Shown: piece after piece, positions 14,505-26,848 of the stretch | Layout: the number at the start of each line of letters is the position of its first letter | How positions within the stretch are numbered: the first letter of the stretch is position 1 | Source: Balanoglossus misakiensis | Taxonomy: Eukaryota; Hemichordata | DNA length: 64,000 nt | Assembly (NCBI GenBank): GCA_040954595.2 | Contig: CM082588.2 | Coordinates: forward strand, 744,001-808,000 | Direction: 5' to 3' | Program-made: the position numbers and the translations under genes | Notes under the pieces: generated by a model | What the model was told of the DNA's origin: nothing | Seen by the model: only the letters and a program-made list of their open reading frames with translations | The model's database searches: none

Positions 14505-16015
14505 AAGATCTTCTTATTGTGGGACATTTATAAAGATTTATACTATCCAGTCGCCAGTACGATATATCTATCAAAGATCAATAGTTTCAGCGATATGATT
14601 TTTAAAACGCATCTTGTTGACACTTTGAATCAAGGAAACAGAACTTTGATGACGTCATGTGTACAAACTTTTATATCGAACTATGTAATAAATAAATGGC
14701 CATGTGGTTTGAATAAAAGTTAATTCAACATGCAATGTATTAGGATGTAAAACAATTTTTCAAATGAAATAGTAACTTTTAGAAAGCGACATCTACTCTC
14801 GAAGCTTAATTCTTTTGACTGACTTATAACAAAATGAGACATTTTGACTTCATCATATCCGATTTTAAGTAACCTAACCACGGGATGCATACTCAGATAC
14901 TTGGCTTTCTGAAAAGGCATAGTTTGTTTCATACTTTTCTTTAAGAATTATTTAATATTTATTGACGATGATAAAGACGGTGTTAGGCCGGGTAATAATT
15001 CGGAGGTCGATGGCGCGTGCACGCGTTCATTATTATTTATTTCATAGTTTCTTTTTTTCTTCTGACATGTACATAACTCTTCAACATTCTGTACAGGCAG
15101 CCATATGTCGTGGAGTGAACAATTTTAACGATGTAAGTACGTTTTCTGGGGGTGTTAACTTAACGTGTTATCTCTTTTTGCTAATCAGTCATCATGACTA
15201 GTTACAATCTCAGCGTAGTTATAAAGTGACGAAAATAGTTTTTTTTTCGGCCGTTTTCAAGTCAGACTTTTCAGACTTTGTTATGTACGTTGCCATAGTT
15301 GGGAGTGGTGAATAAATATCAGATATTGTTATAAAAGTACAGGCTTATTGTGGTGACATTTCATGAGTATACAGACACAGTTGTCCCGGTTTTTGAACAT
15401 AACTGCTCTCCTTGTTTGTTTGTTTTTTTATTTTGACAATACATACAAAAAATGTTAGTGCTGGATAAGGCCAACAAATCTCTATTATCGTCGTTGAGGG
15501 CAGCCAGCGGTACGGATCAGACCTGACCTCGCGAAGATCTCGTCTAATTTACGTATCTCGCGTACTGCGAGACCCTCTTAATGTTTGTATCTAGGGGCAA
15601 CCATTGCCCTCAATATTTACACCACAGCACTCCCTATTCATACACATCCGCTAGAAAAGAAGTGCCAAAATACATGTTACGATCAAACAAAGTAGTAAAA
15701 TTCTACATGGAAATCGTAGCAAAATGCTTTTCTTAACTATTTCTTTTGTAAAACCGTCCGTTAATTGCCATTCTAGGATAGAAGTTGATTTTTTTCAATG
15801 AACGCGGAATAATCAATGACCCTATATCACCGCAAACAGTCCTCCGTAGTGTAGGGAAACACTCTTCGCCATATTGAAGACAAGCCCAGTGTTTCCGTCA
15901 GTTTTTAATCGACGGCGCTGATATTTAACCTGAACTACCCTGCGATCGGCACTGGTATAAGACTACAGTTTTATTGATATTTCGATATAGCAGGACATTT
16001 GAACATTTTGTCAAA
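14505..16015. other. Intergenic: PRDM13 3' UTR and RSPH3 upstream region
   Basis: The first ~220 bases are the likely PRDM13 3' UTR, with overlapping AATAAA signals at 14687-14696 and another at 14712. The remainder holds no supported gene. The RSPH3 promoter must lie just left of 16016, but no TATA box is evident there. Confidence 0.6.
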
Positions 16016-19000
16016 ATGACAACTGTCATTCCACAACAGAAGAGCGGAACGTACACGTTCGCGAGTCAGCCGCGAGCTGTTCCACAGAGAAAGAAATATA
16101 GGGATCCGATAGTACAACAGCAGCAACAACAACAGTAAGTACATGTAACATATCCGGAAAAAAATCACCGATCATAGTCATATTCCTAAATCACACAGTC
16201 ACAAACCGTTATGTATTGGCAGTATGTTTGTAAATTGATAGTGACACTGAAATTGACATGATACTGTCGCACCGGTGATCTTTGTCGAAAGTGCATCGTT
16301 TGATATTCAGAATCACGAATTTATTCCCAAGTTATTACAAATATATCAGTGACTGGCTATACAGCTATTGTGAAATTTGTTGCAAATACTTGAATCTGCG
16401 TCCAAGCCGGAAGCATCTATGATTTCTCATTGCCACCCCTTATCTCAACACGTAACTACACAAACCTATTCAATGTTTGTTTACAACGGTTTTCCCATAG
16501 ATTCACACCTCATGTTGTCCTTGTACCTGGTTACCCTTCGGTCAAAACCGATCAGTACACACACGTGATGTTGACAACAGAAAGGCGTTTTATATTTAGC
16601 AAGAGCGCTAAGATTCAGTCGGAAAGAGGCATACATCTTTCGTCAGAAAATGGTTTTGTTGATCAACTTTTGAAAGGTCAACAAACCAAACACATGCATG
16701 ACATTGATCTTGAAGAATGAAAGGTCATTCTCTTATGTTGTCTAACAACTGTATCCATTTTTTCTTTTCTCCTCAAAGAACTGATCCCTCACAGCCATAT
16801 GGCAATATTATGTACGACAGGCGTATTGTACGTGGTAACACATATGCACAGCACACTCTACCAGCAGTAAGTACTTTGTTTTTACTGAATACAGTAGAAG
16901 AAAATTATAAGTCATATAATAGTCAAACATGATGAACCCCCAGCTCATCGTATACTCAGCTGTACATAAACTATAAAACTCGAATTGTTTTCTCACAGAA
17001 TGCCCAACCAGACCCAATTGAAATCCAGAGACAACAAGAAGCCAGGAGGAGAGCAGTGGCCAGAAAACGTGCCAAGGAACAACTTCGTCCCAGGTCACCA
17101 GAACCCGTGGAAGGTCGCAAACACATTGATGTACAAACAGAACTTTATCTCGAGGAACTTAGCGACAGAGTTGAAGAAGCTGATGTTGAATGCCAAACAG
17201 ATGCATTTCTTGATCGACCACCGACGCCTCTTTTTGTTCCAGCCAAGACTGGTCAAGATGTGGCTACACAAATCTTAGAAGGAGAGGTGAGTCTTGTGCC
17301 AGTTCTCACTTTCATGCTGTCTATTGCCTACTTTTGTTGGTAACTTGAAATGATTACTTTAATGCAGACAAATGATTTTACATTTTTTCCATCCCTGCAT
17401 TTCAGCTCTTTGACTTTGATATTGAAGTCAAGCCCATCCTAGAAGTGTTAGTTGGGAAAACTGTTGAGCAAGCATTGTTAGAAGTTATGGAAGAAGAAGA
17501 ATTGGCGAACTTGAGGTCTCAACAACGTGAGTTTGAAGAGCTGCGTAATGCTGAACTTGTCGAAACACAGAGACTTGAAGAACAGGAGAGGAGGCATAGA
17601 GAAGAAAAAGTAAGCAAAATATTTTCTGTCTTTAGAAGTTCACAAGATGCTGAAGAAGACTAACAATTCTGATCAAATTCTCAGCGATAGTAATAGTGTA
17701 GGAAGATATGTAACTTTCTATGTTTTGTTTTGACTCCTTCAATAGGAACGTAGAATGAAACAACAGAGAGAAGTTCTCAAAAAGGAAAGAGAGACGGCAG
17801 AAAAGATTGCAGCAAGGGCATTCGCTCAAGCATATCTGGCAGACTTGGTGCCTTCAGTGTTTGGCACGCTCAATGACAACGGATACTTCTACGATCCAGT
17901 GGAGAGAGATGTAGAAACAGGATTCATGCCTTGGCTTATGGAAGAAGTTGAGAAGAAGATCGGAAAATCCGTCCTTTCTAGAACTGTTCTGGACTGTAAG
18001 TGCATTCTATTTTGGTGTCAGTAATATTTAGCGAGCAAAAAAGGGAATATTTGATGATTGTGATTGTGTAAGTGAATTAAAGTGAGTTTTGCCATAAACA
18101 GGTCAAATAATGGTATGTCTTGAATGTGTAATCAATCGTGTATTTTCATCTTCCCCACAGCAATCATCAGGGAAGTGGTCAAACAGAGATTTGACGCATA
18201 CATGGACCACGACCAATTGGCACAAGACGCCAACAAAGCAGCAGAGGTTGCCCAGGCTCTAGCAGATCAGCAACTCAAGTCTGATGAACAACCAGCGCCT
18301 TCAACAGCAGAGGGAGACAAACCAGCTGAAGAAACTGAAAAAACTGAGGTAGGTCATTTCATAGCAGAGATTGATTCAAGCTGTTCTCCTCTAAGCTTCC
18401 CTGTTGACATATCATTGCCATGGAAACAATGGAATGATGTAATACTAATACAGACATAGGAAGCTTAGGGTTGAAGAGAAAGATCTAACATTAAAGTCGT
18501 ACACCCTGAAATGTAAACACAGACTGACTACTGTCTCAACAAGTACACTGTTTGAAGAATATAAAATTTGTAAGGTACACGTTTAGTGTGTTTTACTGTG
18601 TCAGGAGTTGAGATTACATTTCTGGGTGTGTAGCAATGATTTAACATCTTTCTTGCATACACTTTGAAACTAACCTATGAGTTGTTTCATTAGGATGAAG
18701 ATGAGACAGAAGGTGAGGAGGGCGATCGCGAACATGATCACGATCACCCCTCAGATGTTGAGGGCAGAGCACCATCTCAACCTCAAGCAGTGAGTACTAA
18801 ACCATTGGCCATGTCACTCTCACTGTTGACAAATCACTGAGAGAGAGAAAAGATCTCTACTCAAGCACATTCACTGCTGGGTGCGTGTTTTTTTCTGCAC
18901 AGCTGTTGCCGTGGTTACACAATCAGTGGCTGGGGGTGGTATGTGCAAAAGTAATCAACGCACATCCATACTGCAAGGCAATTCTTCAGCCATGCCACCC

Positions 19001-19807
19001 TCCCCCACAGCCTTTTCACCCCTCTGTTTCTCCAGTCATAGAATGTTCCACACTGGACCATTCCAAGTAGAGAATTTAGAGGGGTGAAAGATCATTGCTT
19101 ACTATTATGTTTTGATTTCTTTAGGATGGACTTTTGGAATCTCTTCTTTGTAGAAGAAATTGTCTCAACCACACACTGCTTTCAAGCATAACATTATTTT
19201 CTGTCTCATAAATGCTACACACGTTTGATTTTTTTCTTTTCTGTCTTTTTTTCTTCAAACATGATATCTAGATTTGTAGTTATTTTAGAATATTAGCTAT
19301 ATTCAATGCTACTACATTGACGATAGTTACTGGGCTTCCAATGTCATGGCTTACACCACATTGTTTATGTTCCACATGTATCTGTTGCGTTAATCAAAAG
19401 ATTGTGAAACTAGCTGAGAAAGGTGGCGCAATTGACAAATTGAAGCTTTGAAATCATTATTTCAGTGTGAAATTGGGAGTGGTATGGCATGGCAAGCCTT
19501 TGGTGCTCAGTAAACTATGAAATTAAACCATTTTAATATTGCAGCTGTAACTTATAAGAATAAATTTTGAAATGCTTTCAAATGCCAGTATAATAACTGT
19601 GCTGTTAAAATGTACCATGTCTTTTCATACTGAAGTAAACATCCTTTCTTTACAGCTTATATAAGTCGGGCAAAACGTAAACACACTTTTTTTTTTCTTG
19701 TGCTGTTACAGGCTGAAGGTGGTGCAGATGAAGGAGAGGGTGCTGCTGAGGAGGGGGCAAAGGAGGAAACGGAAGAGCCGGCTGATGCAGAGGGAGAAGA
19801 AGAATAA
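16016..19807 (+). CDS. RSPH3: Radial spoke head protein 3 homolog
   Basis: Eight exons give a complete 442-residue protein: 16016-16134, 16779-16866, 16999-17286, 17406-17609, 17746-17995, 18161-18348, 18694-18789, 19712-19807. RSPH3 is the core dimeric stalk protein of the radial spokes that link outer doublets to the central pair in motile cilia. Exon 1 ends in a polyglutamine run. Residues ~100-160 hold three TQ-type motifs (VQTE, CQTD, ATQI) of the kind bound by the LC8 dynein light chain in this family. Residues ~166-190 form an amphipathic helix with KTVEQALLEVMEEEE, corresponding to the A-kinase-anchoring segment. A long basic-acidic coiled coil and the conserved LVPSVFGTLNDNGYFYDP block follow. 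Exons 7 and 8 are a Glu/Asp-rich tail of variable type. The start was chosen as the first ATG in the open exon. A poly(A) signal lies at 19974. Gene length matches the shorter animal RSPH3 forms. Confidence 0.95.
18790..19711 (+). other. Longest RSPH3 intron
   Basis: This 922-bp intron separates the two exons that encode the acidic tail. It starts GTGAGT, ends after a T-rich tract with TTACAG, and shows no exon-like sequence. Confidence 0.7.
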
Positions 19808-21362
19808 GATGGAACAGCTTTGCAAAATGCCAATGTTTTATAATATTCACTGTGGAATTTGTATCCTAAGGAACTCTGCTAAAGTTATGCATTCTTCAGG
19901 ATAACATGGGATGGGACCAACGCAAGACTTTGCAAGTCTATATACAGGGAACTCTATTATAGGCCAGAGAATGAATAAACACATTTGACTGCCAGTCAGA
20001 GGCCTTTTACTACAGAATATTGTATTGTTTCATTTATTTCCCTTATATACTGCATTACTTGTTGAATGAAGGAAGCCCTGATGATGTTAAAATGAATTCT
20101 ACCACTCATTTTAGGTGATATTACTTTTGTGTCCATTGAATTGACGCCTACCCAGAAATTAAACATATTGACTCACTATGATTTCATTCTTCAGCACAAA
20201 TCGGTTTCCTGATCGAAATATCAATATGTGTAATATAAGTATTTCTCCAATAAATCTCTGTATATAATTAATTTTCTAGTATATTTAGTGCATAATTGTA
20301 GTTGTAATACTTGATACATTTCTGTCAATACAGAAGTTGTTTTTTAACTTAATATGCAGCCGTCCATCTTAGTCCAAATATTCATCTGTTGCATCTGTTG
20401 TATTGATTTGTGATCATGGTGCATGTTTTTCTCATTTCCTGGTTCCAACCAATGGACAATTGTCTTTCTCATTGTAAAACCACACAAATAGCCAATCAGC
20501 AGATGTTTTACATCATGCCTGAGAATCCAATTGAAGTACATGTAACATACATCCTTATTGGTGGATCTGGAACACATATATTATGTTGTCATGACAACCT
20601 CATCCCTATTTAATAACCAGGAGTCTAAATGTACTTCTTTTTTGATGGTAAAACAGGTTGCACAAATGTGTACATATGTTTGCTTGGAACAAAATTTTGT
20701 ATGAATTACTTGTATTAAAGTTGTGACATAAAAATACAAAAGTCTTCTAGTGCCTTTGATTTGATATACATGTACTTAAAGCAGCCACAAGCTCCTGACT
20801 TTGGCACTCTGCTGTGATGTTCATGAAACACTGAATTCACACAGAATTCAGCCATGATAGTGCCTGCCTCGCAAATTTAGACAAAGAAGGTGTGAGCGAC
20901 TGCTGACAGTCTAGTAACTCATGCATTCACGTATGTGAACTATCATAGAGTCTATCTCAGTGTGAGTGTGTCTACAGCCATGCCATCAATATCTAACGAA
21001 TGGTCAGATTGATGTGAAATACAGTCCACAGTTGCAGTGGTTGTATGTGTGGCTTGCAATGTAATTATTGATGGAAAACTGAAATGTCCAACTGCTCCAC
21101 TGGCCAAAAGACAAATTGATTGGTGAGCAAGATTGATGAACTTTCACGAGTCAAAAGTGAAATGATAACATGACGGTGCAATATCACCTGACCAAGGAAT
21201 AGTGCCCTCTGACCATAATATTGATGCTGCAATGCTAAAACCAAGCTGAGACAAATTAATAGTGGTGTTTTAGAGTAGTGCAACGCACAGTTGCAAAGTC
21301 TGGGCGAGTCATAAATAGCGCCCTCAACGACTTACATAAGTTCACCAAAGTTGGAAACAAAC
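19808..21362. other. Intergenic between RSPH3 and FDX1
   Basis: The first ~450 bases are the likely RSPH3 3' UTR, with AATAAA at 19974 and another near 20250. The rest is AT-rich with no supported exon. The FDX1 promoter should lie close to 21300; an ATAAATA stretch at about 21311 is 50 bp before the start codon but is not a convincing TATA box. Confidence 0.55.
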
Positions 21363-22768
21363 ATGGCGTCTCTTTCACAGCACCTCCGTACAAGTGTATG
21401 CAGAATATCTCTTCTTCACGGTCTACGTAACCGTGCCATAGGTTCAACATTTCAGAAATCAGTCACTAGGCGCTTGGGGTGTTCAGCAAACGTTCTTGCG
21501 AAAAAGGAAATGTGAGTGATCTTTTTTTATTCAGAGTACAGACCACACCGGCTCTGACCTGGGCACCGGTTCGTGATTCATTTCATTCACAGTCACTCGG
21601 ACACAATCACGTAGGGGTGTTAACTAAAGCATTGAAAGGTCGTTCAGCGATTGTTCAATTTCTGAGTCGTACTGACCTACTTGCTTACTACAGACATGAA
21701 TGTTACAGTGCATGGGTTCCTTGTTCCAGAATCACATGACCCTAACCGTTGTAATAGATATACATTGTCTTTCATATCAGATTAATTATATAATCATTCA
21801 TATTTGCACATGTGGTTAGTACATGCACGACTTCAAGAGCTGGGTCTTTTGAGAGCTAAGCATGGACGTACCAGCACGTCTATAGAGTGCCAATGTGACC
21901 TTGGATGGATTGACCTTGTATGGACAAGGTCATTTGATTATTGTAGTACATATGCTATATCAATTACCAGCGCCTAGCTTGTTCTCATATTTAAAGAACC
22001 ACTAGTCTATTTTGTAGTATTTTGTTCTACATCATACATTTCGTGATATTTTCATCGTAAACAATGAAAGTGCTTTTTCTGGAGGTTTCCTTTGTGTCAC
22101 TCAGTGGACGTCAGTTTCATAATGAGCGTTTCTTTCCCACAGTGGGTGATCATGTCAGTTCCTGATTCTATTTGAATTCACAGGGTTACTATCAACTACA
22201 TTCTACCAGACCAAGAGAAAGTATCGGTGAAAGCTAAGGAAGGCCAGAATCTACTAGACATCGCACTTGATAATGATCTAGACATAGATGGATATGGTAA
22301 ATGTCATTCTTTCTCATGTGAATGAAATGTCTTTGTATGGTGTCTGTAAAACTGATTAGAAAGCTTACAATACCTTTCGTTTTGAGTCTTTGTAATCCTG
22401 TTTTTTCTTTCATCAGGAGCGTGTGAGGGCACCCTAGCCTGTTCTACTTGTCATTTGGTATTCGAGAAGGAGACCTTCGAAAAGTTGCCGGAATCACCTA
22501 CAGATGAAGAATTAGATATGTTAGACTTGGCGTATGGATTAACAGATACGTAAGTGACAACATCATGATCCCACACTCCTACATTCATCATCTGATACAC
22601 TTTCATTGCTACAAACATACTTTCACAAACAGGACTTGACTTGGTTACTAATTCTTTGTGTTGTTGTTTTTCAGATCTAGACTCGGCTGTCAAATATGTG
22701 TGACGAAGGAAATGGATGGACTCACAGTGTCAGTACCAGAATCAGTCAGTGATGCAAGGACTGTCTAG
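21363..22768 (+). CDS. FDX1: Adrenodoxin-type mitochondrial [2Fe-2S] ferredoxin
   Basis: Four exons, 21363-21511, 22184-22296, 22417-22549 and 22675-22768, give a complete 162-residue protein. The first ~48 residues are rich in Arg, Ser and Leu and lack acidic residues, as expected for a mitochondrial import sequence. The rest is a vertebrate-type ferredoxin fold with cluster ligands Cys90, Cys96, Cys99 ([12 protein letters not shown]) and Cys137 (SRLGCQIC). [14 protein letters not shown], the acidic helix that binds the reductase and client enzymes, is present as [14 protein letters not shown]. The [17 protein letters not shown] block and the PESVSDAR end favour FDX1 over FDX2. FDX1 passes electrons from ferredoxin reductase to mitochondrial P450s and supports protein lipoylation. 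The C-terminal tail beyond SVSDAR is nearly absent. A poly(A) signal lies at 23440. Confidence 0.95.
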
Positions 22769-23853
22769 AAGACGTGACAACTTTCTAATTTACAGAAAAA
22801 CCAATTACACATATGTACACATTTAATGGGAAGACCTGCAACAGTCACTATACTAATCTTTCTCAATTTAGGTTGTCAACATTTTTCTGTAAAATGAAAC
22901 TTGCTGAATCACTCCAGATACATGTAAAATCATGTCAGGAATTATTTATGCTAATATCAAAAGCGTGATTGACCTTTAGTAAACAGATAACAACGAGCGA
23001 GTTTCTAATTTAACATGTGGTTTAGTTGTCTATTTCTTGTACATGTATATAACCATTCATTTCACAAAATATAAGATTTCATTACATCGTGACTGATTTG
23101 AAAATAAGTTTATTCCAGACTGGAGTTTGAGGAAAAGACAATTCAAGTTGTACCAAGAAAACATGATCCAAGACAAAGTGTAAATAACAATACATATGTA
23201 CATGAAAAACACAATAAATGACTGCTACTACCACCACCAAAACCTATTGCACCATGCAGAATTTAATTGAAGTTGAACTGTAAACTGAATTAGCAAGTTA
23301 TATAAATTTCTGTCTCCAGCTATCACGACTGTTTTAATTTAAAGTTCCTCCAGATATTTGAACAGGTTTTGCACATTAGTGTTTGGATCCAATCGTAACT
23401 GTTAACTTTACATCTGCTTGTATCTGTAAACTATGTGTTAATAAAGATTACAAATGGGAAAAGCCTTGGGGAGTAAACTATCTTTGGTCACTGTAAGTTT
23501 TTATACTTTATGAATTATAATCAGGACCAAACATGTGGTTATCTTTTAACATATCAATCACTAGCAATGTAATAACTTTGATGATAAATGGATGCAATAA
23601 ATGGATGGCATCCTTTCATAGATGCTGCACGTATTTTATATGTGTGTACTACTCCCAGTATGTATAGGTAACTAATTCTATACCCCTCCAGTACTATCCC
23701 ACAACGCACCATGTTTCCAAGATGGCTGTGTTGTGAATATAACCCAGCTAGCAGATGACAAACTCTGACCAACAGAGAGAGGACAGAGGTTGGACGAACC
23801 ATCTTTGGTTTCCCTGGCAACGCGATATTTGTCTCTAGTTATCATTCGAGTTC
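22769..23853. other. Shared 3' region of the convergent FDX1 and small basic protein genes
   Basis: FDX1 (+) and the small gene (-) face each other here. An AATAAA for FDX1 lies at 23440-23445. On the minus strand the region continues as the likely 3' UTR of the small gene. No additional exon is supported. Confidence 0.55.
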
Positions 23854-24573
23854 TCAAGTCCTTGGTGTGTCTTCAGATACAGGATCTTTCTTCAAGTTTC
23901 TTGGTCCGAGATACACAGGCTTTCGTCTGGTATACAACCCATTGAGAATGACTGAAGACGCCTCCACAGGCAGAGTTTCCCTTTTCTCTTGTTTACGACC
24001 CACTGCGTCACATGTTGCACGACCAGTTTCTGTATTGGCTTTCCTATCTGAAATCGTCAACGAAAGGCAAATGAGTTAACTTCAGCCGTGTGATGCCTTA
24101 TTATTTGTTAAAGTCACACCACCGTTCTTGCCTTCCAAAGACGTCGCTGTACGACCGAGACATTTCTAGCAGACTACTGTGTGTACTCAATTTAATCTCC
24201 AAAATGCGTTTATATGAAACATTAGATCCTAAATAAATAAATTGCTATTTGCACATAGATTAAGAAGGTCGCGAATTTCATCTGTTGTGAGGCGTACGCG
24301 AAATCTTTCGTTTGTAAATGATTATTTAAGTAAACATTCATACAAATACATGCGCAATATTGTCAGTCTATGTTAAACCAAAAGCGAGACCAAGATGATC
24401 TCTTACATACCTTTTTGTCTTTCTTCTCTTCCCGTTACTAACAGTGTCGCATGTCGGTGCTGTGGATAGAGACCGATCTTTTCTCCTCGAATATCGATGT
24501 GAATAGTCACTTTGTTGTCTTTCACGGTGACGGTGCTGCTCGTGGGTTTGATGTGCTTCGAATTCCTGTTCAT
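23854..24573 (-). CDS. Small basic protein of unknown function, two exons
   Basis: Exon 1 is 24573-24411 (starts MNRNSKHIKPTSST, ends in phase 1 before GTATGT). Exon 2 is 24047-23854 (after ATTTCAG, stop TGA). Together they give 118 residues. No signal peptide, membrane segment or catalytic motif is visible. The protein is rich in Lys and Arg and has a Thr/Ser-rich N-terminus. A tyrosine- and proline-containing segment near the end (NGLYTRRKPVYLGPRN) looks like a short conserved motif. I do not recognise the family. Small basic proteins of this build are common among ciliary microtubule-inner proteins, but that is only a guess. The gene is convergent with FDX1. Support is the in-frame splice joint, canonical splice sites and an ATG shortly after an open upstream stretch; the frame is not otherwise confirmed. 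Confidence 0.5.
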
Positions 24574-26848
24574 TTTTTTCGGTTTACATGTTAGAATGTT
24601 GGACTGTGTTCAACATGCCTGAGAGATTGTCTGGCTTCGAAATCAGTTCATCTGGTTGATTAAGGGACTGACGAATATTTCCAGGTGATCTCAACCACAA
24701 AAATTCATCATTATTTCGAATATTATGCAAGTGGTCTTCATTACATGCGTTATACATTTCACGTTGGTATATTTTAATACGAATTTCACGTTCCTTTGAA
24801 GTTTTAGACACTGTTAATACGAAGATTCTGTACCCCTTGTGAAATTTATCGCCTGTCCCTACAACGGGGCTACAGGTCATACCAACTAGTCCATCGTTTA
24901 ACACTACACAAGTCTATAAATCGATAAATAACCCCAGTCACTGTGTTAGTAAGCCGGCCATTTGGCATGACAACATGTCTGAACCATAGATACACATGTA
25001 TTAGTGACACCGTGTGTTTGATTCAGGTGACCTTCGATCCTCTGTTGGACTTTCAGCCCAAGGCATTGTTGTGTTCAATCTATTGACAACACGCATATAT
25101 TTGTAGGGCGTAGTTACACGTACAAAAAACTGTTGTCAATTTAAGTCTATTCTTGCGGAAATATTGGAACTACAGGCAACAATCAAACTTCTAAACATGT
25201 ATTTTATTCCACGTTCAAGTATGCAATAATGTCAAGTTGGTTGTATTGCTGTTGTACAGAGTTTTTGTGCTAGTTACTGGTAGTGCGAATAATTATCAGT
25301 AGGAAATTTTAAAATCTTGAACTTTAACGGATATACAAAGACCAAATTTCAGCCTGACCTCGCCATGATGGACATGCTCCTATTATTACTTGACTTGCCT
25401 TTTCTCTATCAAAAGATCTATTGATGTTTCGACCGCAAAAGAGAGTGATTAATTCAAGCAGACATGTCCTAACCTGTCCAGAATACCAAAGTCGCTTCAT
25501 AACTTGTTTGACGAACAGGTGCGTCTGGTCAGAGAAAGCAGTGAACGCCAGAGAAGGTTTAGTTTTAAGGTCATTAAATTTCGCGTCGACGAAGTAGTTT
25601 GGGTAAGCCCTCTGGTGACCACTTCACAGGGAATTTACTTTTTTCTTTCCTTCACTTGTTCTGTTGCGCATTTTCGAGAGTTATTGTTGATGACTGTTAC
25701 AACACTACACGTGGCCAGACCTTTTGTTTTTATGGGATATTATCTGGGCTGTGGTCGGCCATCTTTCTCTATCATCTCTACGCTGGGCTCGACCTTTGCT
25801 TGGGGTTTCATTTCTGCCTAGCACACAGTTCCATTTTACGAACTTCCTTGAAGTACCTTGCTGGTATGAAGTAGAAAGTTCCTCATCAATAGAACAACTT
25901 TAAATTTACAAGTTTCAAGAGAAAATGACAGAAAGATGTTACTTACATGATGTGTGCGGTGGGGGCTGCAAGTCGGGAGTAGGCACCTTCAATATTCGTC
26001 AAGTCACTTTCCACGACTGGTGGAATATGTACATTATCTTAAACGAGTCCACCGAAACCTTGGAAAATCCAGTCCTTATCGACAGAGTCACGACCTTCAC
26101 TTTCACTTGGCTGTCAGATAATCCTTCTTCAAGTTGGTGACGAATACGTCGTTGTTGTCACTACTTTCAGCCATGATGTTCATCCTTCAAAGACTGAGTT
26201 TCGAATGATGAAAGTGGCGCCTCACAGACCATCTGGCAAAGGAACTGACTGACAACTATCCAATCAAAATGTGTCATTCACCAGGTGTATTTTGTGAAGC
26301 TTGTGATTGGTTGATGTGATTGAGAAGTTGATTAGCATACCAAGATCACATATGTTGCCTTAATGCTACGTGTTGTTTACCGGATAATGTACTAGTGTCG
26401 TGCAATCGTTCAGATATCGTTCAATTTTATTGAATCCTGACATTTGAATATTTCGTATGATTGAGATACAGACACGCATTTATACTTCTTCAAATTTTAT
26501 TCAATTGGCCAAAAGGAATGCCACATCTACAACATGCATTACCAATTCCTCTCGCGATGACCATTTTGTCCATAAATTTCTCAAGTGCCACGATAAAATA
26601 TTAAGTTTTAAACGACATATGCATTAAAAATGGTTTGTAGAATTCAAAATTCATAAAATCTTGGCAAGATTCTTGGTCACTTGACCTCAACAGGCACCCG
26701 TCATCATTGTAGAAATGACAGAAACTTGTTGTCTTACTTGAATGGGCTATATCCACGCACGCTAATACCGAACACGTGGAAAACAGTAAAAGTACATGTG
26801 AATTTATATTTAAATATATTTACGGCTACTATAATTATTTCTGGTGTT
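24574..26848. other. Intergenic, contains repeat copy 1
   Basis: The region lies between the small basic protein gene and the stop codon of gene A. It contains the diverged repeat at 25753-26427 (listed separately). The left part has an unrecognised 106-codon open frame on the minus strand (24904-24584) that ends 10 bases before the small gene's start codon, which may simply be its 5' leader. Confidence 0.5.
25753..26427 (-). repeat. Cluster repeat, copy 1 (degenerate exon-like segment)
   Basis: This copy aligns by eye over most of its length to copies at 40124-40560 and 46541-47205. Read on the minus strand it has two CCAAT-type boxes (ATCAACCAATCACAAGC and GATTGGATAG), then ATGGCTGAAAGTAGTGAC (MAESSDNND). 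An exon-like stretch follows, interrupted by stop codons in every simple reading. A GTAAGT donor lies at 25946-25941. It lies 420 bp beyond the stop codon of gene A. It may be a decayed duplicate of a promoter plus first exon, or an unclassified dispersed element. Confidence 0.65.

Noticed and set aside
24584-24904. 106-codon minus-strand open frame ending 10 bases before the small basic protein gene
   Set aside because: Its position suits a 5' leader; there is no domain or splice evidence. It could be reconsidered if transcripts show two coding units.
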